Part shown: in pieces, positions 1 through 5,191 of the stretch
How the letters are laid out: every line of letters starts with the position of its first letter
Position numbering within the stretch: the stretch's first letter is position 1
Source: an uncultured Thiotrichaceae bacterium
Lineage (GTDB): Bacteria > Pseudomonadota > Gammaproteobacteria > Thiotrichales > Thiotrichaceae
Length of the DNA: 7,288 bases
Reading direction: 5' to 3'
Assembly: GCA_937931765.1 (NCBI GenBank)
Contig: CALHAO010000220.1
Coordinates: forward strand, 1-7,288
The notes under the pieces: model-generated
Databases searched by the model: none
Seen by the model: only the letters and a program-made list of their open reading frames with translations
Told to the model about the DNA's origin: nothing
Program-made: the position numbers and the translations under genes

Positions 1-340
1 CGCAAATAAGTACAGCTACCAGATGGACCCGGCTAATACCGATGAAGCGTTGCGGGAAGTAGCGATGGATCTTCAGGAAGGCGCTGACATGGTAATGGTG
101 AAACCAGGCATGCCGTATCTGGATATTGTCCGGCGCATCAAGGATGAATTGAAGGTACCTACGTTTGCGTATCATGTCAGTGGTGAGTATGCGATGTTGA
201 AAGCTGCGGGCATGAATGGTTGGATTGATGAGCGAGCTTGTGTACTGGAAGCTTTGTTAAGCATGAAGCGTGCGGGTGCTGATGGGATTCTGACTTATTA
301 CTCAAAAGATGTGGCGCGGTGGTTACGGGAAGAATCGTAA
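1..340 (+). CDS. hemB: Delta-aminolevulinic acid dehydratase (porphobilinogen synthase), 3' part
   Basis: This is the C-terminal part of HemB, the cytoplasmic enzyme that condenses two 5-aminolevulinate molecules into porphobilinogen early in tetrapyrrole (heme) synthesis. The frame enters at base 2 and gives about 112 residues before TAA at 338-340, roughly the last third of a protein usually near 330-340 residues. Family hallmarks are visible: YQMDPAN near the start, then MVMVKPGMPYLDIVRR, whose lysine (codon 101-103) matches the Schiff-base active-site lysine, then PTFAYHVSGEYAMLKAA, and the closing KRAGADGILTYYSKDVARWL. The start lies outside the window and the C-terminus looks intact. 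No gene follows in the same direction for over 800 bases, so hemB ends its transcription unit here. The hairpin at 361-402 is the likely end structure. The identification is very secure. Confidence 0.97.
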   Translation, partial: ANKYSYQMDPANTDEALREVAMDLQEGADMVMVKPGMPYLDIVRRIKDELKVPTFAYHVSGEYAMLKAAGMNGWIDERACVLEALLSMKRAGADGILTYYSKDVARWLREES

Positions 341-360
341 TATTTGATAGTAGCTGAGAT

Positions 361-402
361 TGCACAGAATGCTTGTCATGTAGTTGGCAGGCATTCTGTG
401 CA
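361..402 (+). terminator. Strong 18-pair hairpin after hemB, possible 3' end structure without a U-tract
   Basis: The arms 361-378 and 385-402 pair completely around the six-base loop 379-384. The outer 12 pairs (TGCACAGAATGC against GCATTCTGTGCA) are perfect Watson-Crick, and the inner six include two G-U pairs (373-390 and 376-387). Those wobble pairs hold only in + strand RNA and become A-C mismatches in the opposite transcript, so the fold fits hemB mRNA best. It starts 20 bases after the hemB stop. No run of T follows, so it is not a standard intrinsic terminator. It may be a processing or stabilising 3' hairpin, or a protein-binding inverted repeat. Confidence 0.5.
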
Positions 403-455
403 CGTAGAGGAGCGGTAGAAAGGCGATAAAACCAGGATATATCAGTTAATCTATA

Positions 456-483
456 ACTTCGCATAATGTATATTATGTTAAAT
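456..483 (+). other. dif: Chromosome dimer resolution site dif (XerC/XerD recombination site)
   Basis: This 28-base site has the architecture of a bacterial dif site: an 11-base XerC arm ACTTCGCATAA (456-466), a 6-base centre TGTATA (467-472) and an 11-base XerD arm TTATGTTAAAT (473-483). Compared from memory with Escherichia coli dif, the centre and XerD arm are identical, and the XerC arm differs only at three of its outer four bases, giving 25 of 28 matches. The outer arm bases are the ones that normally vary between gammaproteobacteria. XerC and XerD, activated by FtsK at the division septum, recombine two copies of dif to resolve chromosome dimers. The site sits in non-coding DNA 115 bases after hemB, as expected. 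It implies a location at or near the replication terminus, unless it marks the edge of an element that integrates by Xer recombination. Confidence 0.9.
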
Positions 484-1107
484 TAAAGATTCTGGTGCTT
501 GATTTCCGGTAACCGCCCTTTTGCACCGAACAGTCAATTTTCCCCGGCCAAGCCTACAAGACCTGTACTAAAACAAACACGGTAGGCGTGAATAAAACAG
601 AGGCTCCAACCAAAGTAAAAAGAAAAGAGTAGAGCCTACTATCTATATGCGGGCAATCCTACGAGATACGAAAGGCTGATCACAAAATACTGGGGGCTTT
701 TTCGTACCAGATGGATAATTCATAAGATTTTAGGTGCTGATTCCAATTTTTGAAAAAACTTTTAAAAAAATCAGCATAAACCCAAAATAAGCCTTTACAA
801 ATATAAATTATACTATTTGAGTTCCAGTAAGCCGGTATAATTCTACAATGTGAGACGAGCAATTTTAAGCCGTTTTAAGCTCATTAATAGCTTCTATCAT
901 AGTATAGTGCGATAGAAGTAATGTAAGCCCTTACAGCCGCCCTTCCCTAGCAGCATAATAAAATCGAACTTTGTTATTTTTCCATGCACTTATGGCGTAC
1001 AGATTGCACTGAGCAAGGTACATACCTGTTAAAAGACACCCTACCCGGCCCTGCCAGCAGTATGAATAATGCACCTCAAAAGCAAATGATTTCCTCTATT
1101 ACGGATA
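484..1107. other. Long gene-free region with small inverted repeats
   Basis: I see no convincing coding region here on either strand. The part from about 484 to 660 is more mixed in composition. From about 715 to 830 it is rich in A and T with homopolymer runs. Small dyads are present: GCCTAC 552-557 with GTAGGC 582-587; AGGCTC 601-606 with GAGCCT 632-637; TGCTGATT 735-742 with AATCAGCA 769-776; CTTCTATC 891-898 with GATAGAAG 911-918; the operator-like palindrome at 922-935; and AGGTA 1016-1020 with TACCT 1023-1027. GTTTTAAGC-like sequence repeats near 862-880. None is followed by a T-run that would make a clear terminator. The region could be eroded DNA left by an element once inserted beside dif, or an extended regulatory leader for azlC. 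The sequence alone does not decide. Confidence 0.5.
922..935. promoter_or_regulatory. Operator-like palindrome of unknown factor
   Basis: TGTAAG and CTTACA form perfect 6-base arms around a 2-base centre. The spacing is too tight for a stable RNA hairpin, so protein binding is the more natural reading. It directly follows the longer dyad 891-918. It lies over 200 bases upstream of azlC and no promoter is evident next to it, so its meaning is uncertain. Confidence 0.25.
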
Positions 1108-1138
1108 TTGACAAACCTTGGTTAACACTGCATATATG
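1108..1138 (+). promoter_or_regulatory. Predicted sigma70-type promoter of azlCD
   Basis: A perfect -35 hexamer TTGACA lies at 1108-1113. The -10 element is poor: CATATA at 1131-1136 (17-base spacing) or TATATG at 1133-1138 (19-base spacing). Either puts the transcription start at about 1143-1146, inside the 14-bp palindrome at 1143-1156. That arrangement is typical of a repressor-controlled promoter. It is the only good -35 seen close to azlC. Confidence 0.55.
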
Positions 1139-1142
1139 GTCG

Positions 1143-1156
1143 GATTGTTAACAATC
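1143..1156. promoter_or_regulatory. Operator-like palindrome at the azlCD promoter, matching the site before the GntR regulator
   Basis: GATTGTTAACAATC is a perfect 14-base palindrome that overlaps the predicted azlCD transcription start and ends 14 bases before the azlC ATG. It differs at one base from the site at 2350-2363 upstream of the GntR regulator and prpB. The half-site pattern (TTGT, two bases, ACAA) resembles operators of FadR-type GntR proteins, which often carry GT and AC in inverted halves. I infer that the GntR protein encoded at 2375 binds here. Confidence 0.65.
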
Positions 1157-1170
1157 GGGCTATTATCGTT

Positions 1171-1923
1171 ATGACTAAGTTTTCAGCCATGCGCTTCGGT
1201 GCACTGGCTGCCCTCCCAATGATAATCGGCGGCGTGCCGTTTGGCCTGATCTTTGGTTCGCTGGCTATCAGTCAGGGGCTGGAACCCTGGATACCGATTG
1301 CCATGTCGCTGATTGTCTTCGCGGGATCATCGCAGTTTGTAGCGCTGGGATTAATCGCCGTGGACGCACCATTGTGGGTGATTGTTTCCACCACCTTTAT
1401 TGTTAACCTGCGCCACCTTCTATATGCAGCTGACTTCATCAAATATATCCGCCACCTCACTATGCCGTGGCGCGTGGTATTGGGTTTTGGTCTGATTGAT
1501 GAAACTTACGCCGCCGTAAAACCGCATTATGCCAGTGGTAAGCTGGAGCAGGAAACCGGCCACTGGGCTTATCTCGGTGCGTTCCTCGCTTACTATCTGA
1601 TGTGGAATATCACCACAGTGATTGGCGTGGTGGCCGGGGAGTTAATTCCGGGCTTAAGTGAATGGGGGCTTGAGTTTGCGATGGTAGCTACCTTTATCGG
1701 TATTATCACTCCCTACCTGCGCACCCTTCCCTATTGGAGTGCATTTTTATGTGCTGCTGCCTTCTCGTTGATATTACACGACCTGCCCAATAATCTCGGT
1801 ATGTTGCTGGCTGCTCTGTTGGGTGTGGGCGCAGGTGTGCTTACTGATTATGCCAAGCACAGGCTTCAGAAAAAGAATTCGCAACCCCACTTGTCAGTAC
1901 TTGCTGAAAAGGAAACTGACTAA
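1171..1923 (+). CDS. azlC: AzlC family branched-chain amino-acid exporter, large subunit
   Basis: The 250-residue protein is the large membrane subunit of an AzlC/AzlD exporter, related to YgaZ of Escherichia coli YgaZH, which exports valine and other branched-chain amino acids across the inner membrane. Family features are clear: RFGALAALPMIIGGVPFGLIFG at residues 8-29, MSLIVFAGSSQF at 45-56, and NLRHLLYAADF at 79-89 followed by LIDETYA at 108-114. Hydrophobic segments lie near 13-35, 41-76, 133-158, 166-183, 187-204 and 207-225. The tail after about 227 is basic and polar, so probably cytoplasmic. Length is normal. I kept the ATG at 1171 because the conserved N-terminus follows it, although its ribosome binding site is weak; Met7 (1189) is the alternative. 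The stop overlaps the azlD start by one base, so the two are co-translated. The promoter carries the shared palindrome at 1143-1156. Substrate specificity is inferred from the family. Confidence 0.93.
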   Translation: MTKFSAMRFGALAALPMIIGGVPFGLIFGSLAISQGLEPWIPIAMSLIVFAGSSQFVALGLIAVDAPLWVIVSTTFIVNLRHLLYAADFIKYIRHLTMPWRVVLGFGLIDETYAAVKPHYASGKLEQETGHWAYLGAFLAYYLMWNITTVIGVVAGELIPGLSEWGLEFAMVATFIGIITPYLRTLPYWSAFLCAAAFSLILHDLPNNLGMLLAALLGVGAGVLTDYAKHRLQKKNSQPHLSVLAEKETD

Positions 1924-2234
1924 TGATAGCCATTATTTTGGGCATGTTTGTAGTGACCTTTGGCGTGCGTTTTGTGCTTTATGCGCGTGCCCATAAAGTA
2001 GTTCTGCCGGTATGGGTGGAGGATGCGTTACGGTTTGTGCCGGTTGCTGTGCTGACAGCTATCATTACACCGATGATTCTGATGCCGGATCAAACACTGA
2101 TGTTCGACTGGCAGAACCCCTGGTTACTCGGATCACTGAGCGCATTTGTAATCGGTCTATGGAAACAGCAGCCATTGTTGACAATTCTAACCGGTGTTGT
2201 TGTATTCTTTTTGAGTAATTACTTATTGTCATAA
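1923..2234 (+). CDS. azlD: AzlD family branched-chain amino-acid exporter, small subunit
   Basis: This 103-residue protein is the small membrane partner of AzlC, equivalent to YgaH. The family pattern is visible: an N-terminal hydrophobic helix (about 1-20) with the GVRF motif at 14-17, then LRFVPVAVLTAIITPMIL at 36-53, which matches the conserved segment of AzlD, and two further hydrophobic stretches at about 66-80 and 84-103. Length is typical. Its ATG shares its A with the last base of the azlC stop codon (TAATG), so translation is coupled. An AAAAGGA sequence at 1907-1913 provides a ribosome binding site nine bases upstream. No clear terminator follows, so some transcripts may continue into the GntR regulator. 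A partial operator-like sequence lies within the coding region at 2174-2185. Confidence 0.92.
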   Translation: MIAIILGMFVVTFGVRFVLYARAHKVVLPVWVEDALRFVPVAVLTAIITPMILMPDQTLMFDWQNPWLLGSLSAFVIGLWKQQPLLTILTGVVVFFLSNYLLS

Positions 2235-2286
2235 CATTAGTCGTTTCAGCGACATGAATTCGATTATTTTTATATCATAACTTCCA

Positions 2287-2302
2287 GTTTTGTTAACAAA
2301 AC
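2287..2302. promoter_or_regulatory. 16-bp palindrome upstream of the GntR regulator promoter
   Basis: GTTTTGTTAACAAAAC is a perfect 16-base palindrome lying just upstream of the predicted -35 region of the regulator/prp promoter. It shares the 10-base core TTGTTAACAA with the operator-like site at 1143-1156. Its centre is 62 bases upstream of the centre of the second site at 2350-2363, about six helical turns, so one dimeric protein could occupy both sites on the same DNA face. Binding by the GntR regulator is inferred. A second factor recognising this sequence is possible. Confidence 0.5.
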
Positions 2303-2312
2303 AACTAAAAAA

Positions 2313-2341
2313 CTTCCAATTATCCTGAGAAATGCTATTAT
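2313..2341 (+). promoter_or_regulatory. Predicted promoter of the GntR regulator-prpB-prpC-acnD operon
   Basis: TATTAT at 2336-2341 is a good -10 element (five of six consensus bases), preceded by TGC at 2333-2335 to give an extended -10. The -35 region 17 bases upstream (CTTCCA, 2313-2318) is weak, which an extended -10 can tolerate. The transcription start would fall near 2348, immediately before the palindrome at 2350-2363, so a bound repressor would block initiation. Confidence 0.5.
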
Positions 2342-2349
2342 CTCTGAAT

Positions 2350-2363
2350 GATTGTCAACAATC
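2350..2363. promoter_or_regulatory. Operator-like palindrome at the GntR/prp promoter
   Basis: GATTGT and ACAATC form perfect inverted arms around the centre CA. The 14 bases match the site at 1143-1156 at 13 positions. The site lies at the predicted transcription start and just ahead of the regulator's ribosome binding site, the usual place for an autoregulatory operator of a FadR-type GntR protein. Metabolite-relieved repression is inferred; 2-methylcitrate or a related intermediate would be a natural inducer. Confidence 0.65.
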
Positions 2364-2367
2364 GGAG
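2364..2367 (+). promoter_or_regulatory. Ribosome binding site that decides the GntR start
   Basis: GGAG ends seven bases before the ATG at 2375, an ideal spacing. The earlier in-frame ATG at 2348 has no such sequence ahead of it and would begin at the predicted transcription start and read through the operator, so 2375 is preferred. Confidence 0.7.
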
Positions 2368-2374
2368 CAATCAC

Positions 2375-3046
2375 ATGGCTACACCGCTAGTAGTAGAAAA
2401 AACCCTTTCCGATAAAGCATCCCTGCGACTCACTGAGGCAATAATTACCGGTGAGTTACAGCAAGGACAGAAATTAAGTGAAGCCGATCTGGCTACTCGT
2501 TATGGCATTAGCCGTGGCCCGTTGCGTGAGGCTATTCGCGAACTGGAGGGCATGCGACTGGTTAAACGTGTGCCACATGCAGGAGCCAGAGTTATCAAAT
2601 TAGATATGACTGCGCTGGCTGATTTGTACCGTGTGCGTGAAGCACTGGAAGGCATGGCTTGTCGCATGGCGGCAGAACAAATGTCGGAACAGGAAGTCAG
2701 CGCATTATTTGGCTTACTCGATGCACATGAAAAACAGATAGAAGAGTCAGGTGGCGAAAGCTATTTTCAGAGCGAGGGGGATTTTGATTTCCATTTCCAC
2801 ATCGCTCAGGGCAGCCGCAACCAGATGTTAATTGATTTGCTGGTGGGTGAGTTATACCAGTTATTGCGCATGTGTCGGTATCAGACCAGCCACCTGCGCA
2901 ATCGTACCCACATGGCATTAAAACAACACCGCCAAATGGTCGAAGCTATCGCAGATGGCGACGGTGATTTAGCGGAATTACTCATGCGACGCCATATTAG
3001 CGGTGCGTGGAAAAGTATTAAAGTGATGATGGAAGAGAACAAATGA
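2375..3046 (+). CDS. GntR family transcriptional regulator, FadR/FCD type, probable regulator of the methylcitrate operon
   Basis: A 223-residue cytoplasmic DNA-binding protein. Residues about 12-73 form the GntR winged helix-turn-helix, with LSEADLATRYGISRGPLREA at 34-53 as the recognition region and LVKRVPHAGARV as the wing. Residues about 80-215 form the helical FCD ligand-binding domain. Its usual metal ligands appear to be present as D138 and H142 (in DFDFHFHIAQGSRN), H185 (QHRQM) and H207 (RRHISGAW). The start at 2375 is chosen from the GGAG at 2364-2367; an in-frame ATG at 2348 would add nine residues. The stop overlaps the prpB start (ATGA), so regulator and enzyme are translationally coupled. 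The position ahead of prpB, with a palindrome at its promoter, points to control of propionate catabolism and of itself. A matching palindrome before azlC extends the likely regulon. This is not the sigma54-dependent PrpR of enteric bacteria, so I give no symbol. Confidence 0.92.
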   Translation: MATPLVVEKTLSDKASLRLTEAIITGELQQGQKLSEADLATRYGISRGPLREAIRELEGMRLVKRVPHAGARVIKLDMTALADLYRVREALEGMACRMAAEQMSEQEVSALFGLLDAHEKQIEESGGESYFQSEGDFDFHFHIAQGSRNQMLIDLLVGELYQLLRMCRYQTSHLRNRTHMALKQHRQMVEAIADGDGDLAELLMRRHISGAWKSIKVMMEENK

Positions 3047-3927
3047 CTATGACCCCCGGACAAAAACTGCGTCAGGCAGTAGCAGAAAATGACCCTTTGC
3101 AGGTAGTTGGTGCAGTAACAGCAAACTGCGGCATCATGGCAGAAAAAGTCGGCCATAAAGCCATCTACCTTTCCGGTGGTGGTGTAGCAGCCTCCTCTTT
3201 AGGTATTCCTGACTTGGGTATCACTACCCTGCACGATGTGCTGGAAGATGTAAAAAGAATCACAGCAGTAACTTCTGTACCGCTGTTGGTAGACATTGAT
3301 ACCGGCTGGGGTGGCACCTTTAATATTGCTCGCGCTACCCGTGAAGTTTGCCAGGCAGGTGCCGGTGGTTTTCATATTGAAGATCAGGTAATGCAAAAAC
3401 GCTGTGGTCACCGCCCGAATAAAGCCATTGTTTCACAACAGGAAATGGTTGATCGGGTGAAGTCTGCAGTCGATGCGCGTACTGATGACAGCTTTGTGAT
3501 TATGGCACGTACTGATGCATTAGCGGTTGAAGGTATGCAGTCGGCGATTGATCGTGCTATGGCTTGTGCTGAAGCCGGTGCTGACATGATTTTTCCGGAA
3601 GCTATGGTCGAGTTGTCGCAATACGCTGAATTTACGCAAGCAGTGAATGTGCCGGTATTAGCGAATATCACTGAGTTCGGCTCTACGCCACTTTTCACTA
3701 CTGATGAACTCGCTAGCGTGGGCGTGAAACTGGCTTTGTATCCACTGAGTGCGTTCCGTGCGATGAGTAAAGCTGCTGAAAACGTTTACCAGCACCTATT
3801 AGATGAGGGTACACAAAAGAATGTCATTGATAACATGCAAACCCGCATGGAACTGTATGACACGATTGGTTACCACGAGTTTGAGCAGAAACTGGATCAG
3901 CTGTTTGCTGAGAAAGGGGCTGAATAG
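3043..3927 (+). CDS. prpB: 2-methylisocitrate lyase
   Basis: PrpB cleaves 2-methylisocitrate to pyruvate and succinate, the last step of the methylcitrate cycle for propionyl-CoA. The 294 residues match the family's usual length. The phosphoenolpyruvate mutase/isocitrate lyase superfamily barrel shows SGGGVAASSLGIPDLG at 44-59 with D57, the magnesium-site aspartates D84 and D86 in LLVDIDTGWGG, and the catalytic loop KRCGH at 119-123 with C121 as the active-site cysteine. Further hallmarks are ARTDALAVEG, ANITEFGSTPLFT and YPLSAFRAM. KRCGH together with this length separates it from the longer isocitrate lyases. The ATG at 3043 overlaps the regulator's stop and has GGAAGAG just upstream; ATG at 3049 (Met3) is the alternative. 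It is the first enzyme gene of the operon, followed by prpC after 65 bases that contain a hairpin. Confidence 0.96.
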   Translation: MTMTPGQKLRQAVAENDPLQVVGAVTANCGIMAEKVGHKAIYLSGGGVAASSLGIPDLGITTLHDVLEDVKRITAVTSVPLLVDIDTGWGGTFNIARATREVCQAGAGGFHIEDQVMQKRCGHRPNKAIVSQQEMVDRVKSAVDARTDDSFVIMARTDALAVEGMQSAIDRAMACAEAGADMIFPEAMVELSQYAEFTQAVNVPVLANITEFGSTPLFTTDELASVGVKLALYPLSAFRAMSKAAENVYQHLLDEGTQKNVIDNMQTRMELYDTIGYHEFEQKLDQLFAEKGAE

Positions 3928-3954
3928 CAGTGTGTTGAAAGCAACACAACACTG
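3928..3954 (+). other. Intercistronic hairpin between prpB and prpC
   Basis: Immediately after the prpB stop, TGTGTTG (3931-3937) pairs with CAACACA (3942-3948) around the loop AAAG. An alternative fold pairs CAGTGT (3928-3933) with ACACTG (3949-3954) and keeps the inner four pairs, leaving a three-base bulge. No T-run follows, so it is unlikely to terminate fully. Protection of the prpB message end or adjustment of prpC expression is a plausible inference. Confidence 0.45.
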
Positions 3955-3992
3955 ACTATTTAAATATACACAACATGTGAGGAAGGGAAATT

Positions 3993-5159
3993 ATGTCTGA
4001 ACCAGTTAAATCAAAAGTTAAGAAGTCTGTGGCGCTATCAGGTGCAAAAGCAGCAAACACATCTGTATGTACTGTAGGTAGTATGGGTAACGACCTACAT
4101 TACCGTGGCTATAATATTCTTGATTTTGCAGAAGAAGCTACTTTTGAAGAGATCGCTTATCTGCTGGTTCACACGCACCTGCCGAATGAAGCTGAGTTGG
4201 AAGCTTATAAAACCAAATTGAAGCGACTGCGCGGATTGCCAACACCGGTTAAACAAGCATTAGAAGCCCTGCCGCCCTCCGCACATCCGATGGATGTTCT
4301 GCGTACCGGTTGTTCTATTATGGGCACTTGTCTGCCGGAACGTGAAACGATGCCGCAAGACGAGGCACGGTTGATCATTGATCGCTTAATGGCTAGCTTT
4401 GGCTCAATGTTGATGTATTGGTATCACTTCGCGGTGAACGGTAAGCGCATTGACGTTGAAACGGATGATGACAATATCGGTGCACATATCCTGCATTTAT
4501 TACATGGTAAGCCAGCACCAGAGTCATGGGTACGTGCGATGCACACCTCCTTGATTTTGTATGCTGAGCATGAGTTAAATGCTTCTACTTTTACTGCGCG
4601 GGTGATTGCAGGAACAAATTCCGATATTTACTCGGCGATTACCGGCGCTATCGGTGCGTTACGTGGCCCGAAACACGGCGGAGCCAACGAAGCAGCGAGC
4701 CGTATCCAGAAGCGCTATAGTTCACCTGAAGAGGCGGAAGCTGATATTCGTCAGCGCATGGAACGTAAGGAAATTATTCTCGGTTTTGGCCACCCGGTTT
4801 ATACTATCGGTGATCCACGTAACGATGTCATCAAACGGGTGGCTAAAGAGCTATCGGAAGAAAATGGTGACGTCACGATGTATGATGTGGCGGAGCGTAT
4901 AGAAACTATCATGTGGGACATGAAAAAAATGTTCCCGAATCTTGATTGGTTCTCAGCAGTGTCGTATGAGCAAATGGGTGTGCCTACTGATATGTTCACA
5001 CCGTTGTTTGTCATCGCGCGTATGTCTGGCTGGGGTGCTCACGTCCTGGAACAACGTACAGACAATAAAATTATCCGCCCGAGTGCCAATTATACCGGCC
5101 CGGAAAATCTGCAGTGGGTTCCGCTGGAAAAGCGTAAGTTTCATCTGCGTGACTACTAA
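3993..5159 (+). CDS. prpC: 2-methylcitrate synthase
   Basis: PrpC condenses propionyl-CoA with oxaloacetate to 2-methylcitrate and CoA, the entry step of the methylcitrate cycle. The 388-residue protein has the length of PrpC (close to 389 in enterics) and is shorter than the hexameric GltA citrate synthases. The citrate synthase catalytic triad is visible: H228 in GPKHGGANE, H267 in GFGHPVY and D318 in NLDWFSAVSY. The C-terminal part GVPTDMFTPLFVIARMSGW, then AHVLEQR and the ending RKFHLRDY, is typical of methylcitrate synthases. The start at 3993 has AGGAAG at 3980-3985, seven bases upstream. It lies 65 bases after prpB and 32 bases before acnD on the same strand, so one operon is likely. 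Some activity on acetyl-CoA is common in the family, but the context supports propionyl-CoA as the main substrate. Confidence 0.96.
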   Translation: MSEPVKSKVKKSVALSGAKAANTSVCTVGSMGNDLHYRGYNILDFAEEATFEEIAYLLVHTHLPNEAELEAYKTKLKRLRGLPTPVKQALEALPPSAHPMDVLRTGCSIMGTCLPERETMPQDEARLIIDRLMASFGSMLMYWYHFAVNGKRIDVETDDDNIGAHILHLLHGKPAPESWVRAMHTSLILYAEHELNASTFTARVIAGTNSDIYSAITGAIGALRGPKHGGANEAASRIQKRYSSPEEAEADIRQRMERKEIILGFGHPVYTIGDPRNDVIKRVAKELSEENGDVTMYDVAERIETIMWDMKKMFPNLDWFSAVSYEQMGVPTDMFTPLFVIARMSGWGAHVLEQRTDNKIIRPSANYTGPENLQWVPLEKRKFHLRDY

Positions 5160-5191
5160 GATGGCCCGTTCAGAATAAAGGTAAACCCATA

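Noticed and set aside
177..464. Minus-strand reading frame antisense to the end of hemB and through the hairpin and dif.
   Set aside because: It overlaps a secure gene, a hairpin and dif, and its protein resembles no family I know.
453..486. Resemblance to phage P1 loxP (first 13 bases match at 12 positions).
   Set aside because: The right half does not match the loxP arm well, while the 28 bases at 456-483 fit dif with an identical XerD arm and centre. The similarity reflects related tyrosine recombinase sites.
561..650. Minus-strand hydrophobic reading (contains LFFLLLVGASVLF) near 561-650.
   Set aside because: It is preceded by a stop without a suitable ATG/GTG start and is too short. 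It may be a gene remnant, but nothing supports it as a gene.
680..862. Minus-strand reading frame of 60 codons in the gene-free region.
   Set aside because: It needs a TTG start with no evident ribosome binding site, lies in AT-rich DNA and shows no recognisable domain.
953..959. GCATAAT, identical to part of the dif XerC arm and centre, as a possible second dif copy.
   Set aside because: Only seven bases match; the rest of the XerC arm and the whole XerD arm do not.
1399..1409. ATTGTTAAC inside azlC resembling half of the operator.
   Set aside because: Only one arm is present and it encodes the conserved IVNL residues of AzlC, so it is explained by coding.
2240..2273. Possible terminator after azlD (GTCG/CGAC stem followed by a T-rich stretch).
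   Set aside because: The stem has only four pairs and the T-rich stretch is displaced from it, so it is too weak to call.
5161..5178. Five-residue + strand mini-frame (MARSE) between prpC and acnD as a leader peptide.
   Set aside because: It is very short, has no clear ribosome binding site of its own and no regulatory codon pattern or attenuator follows.
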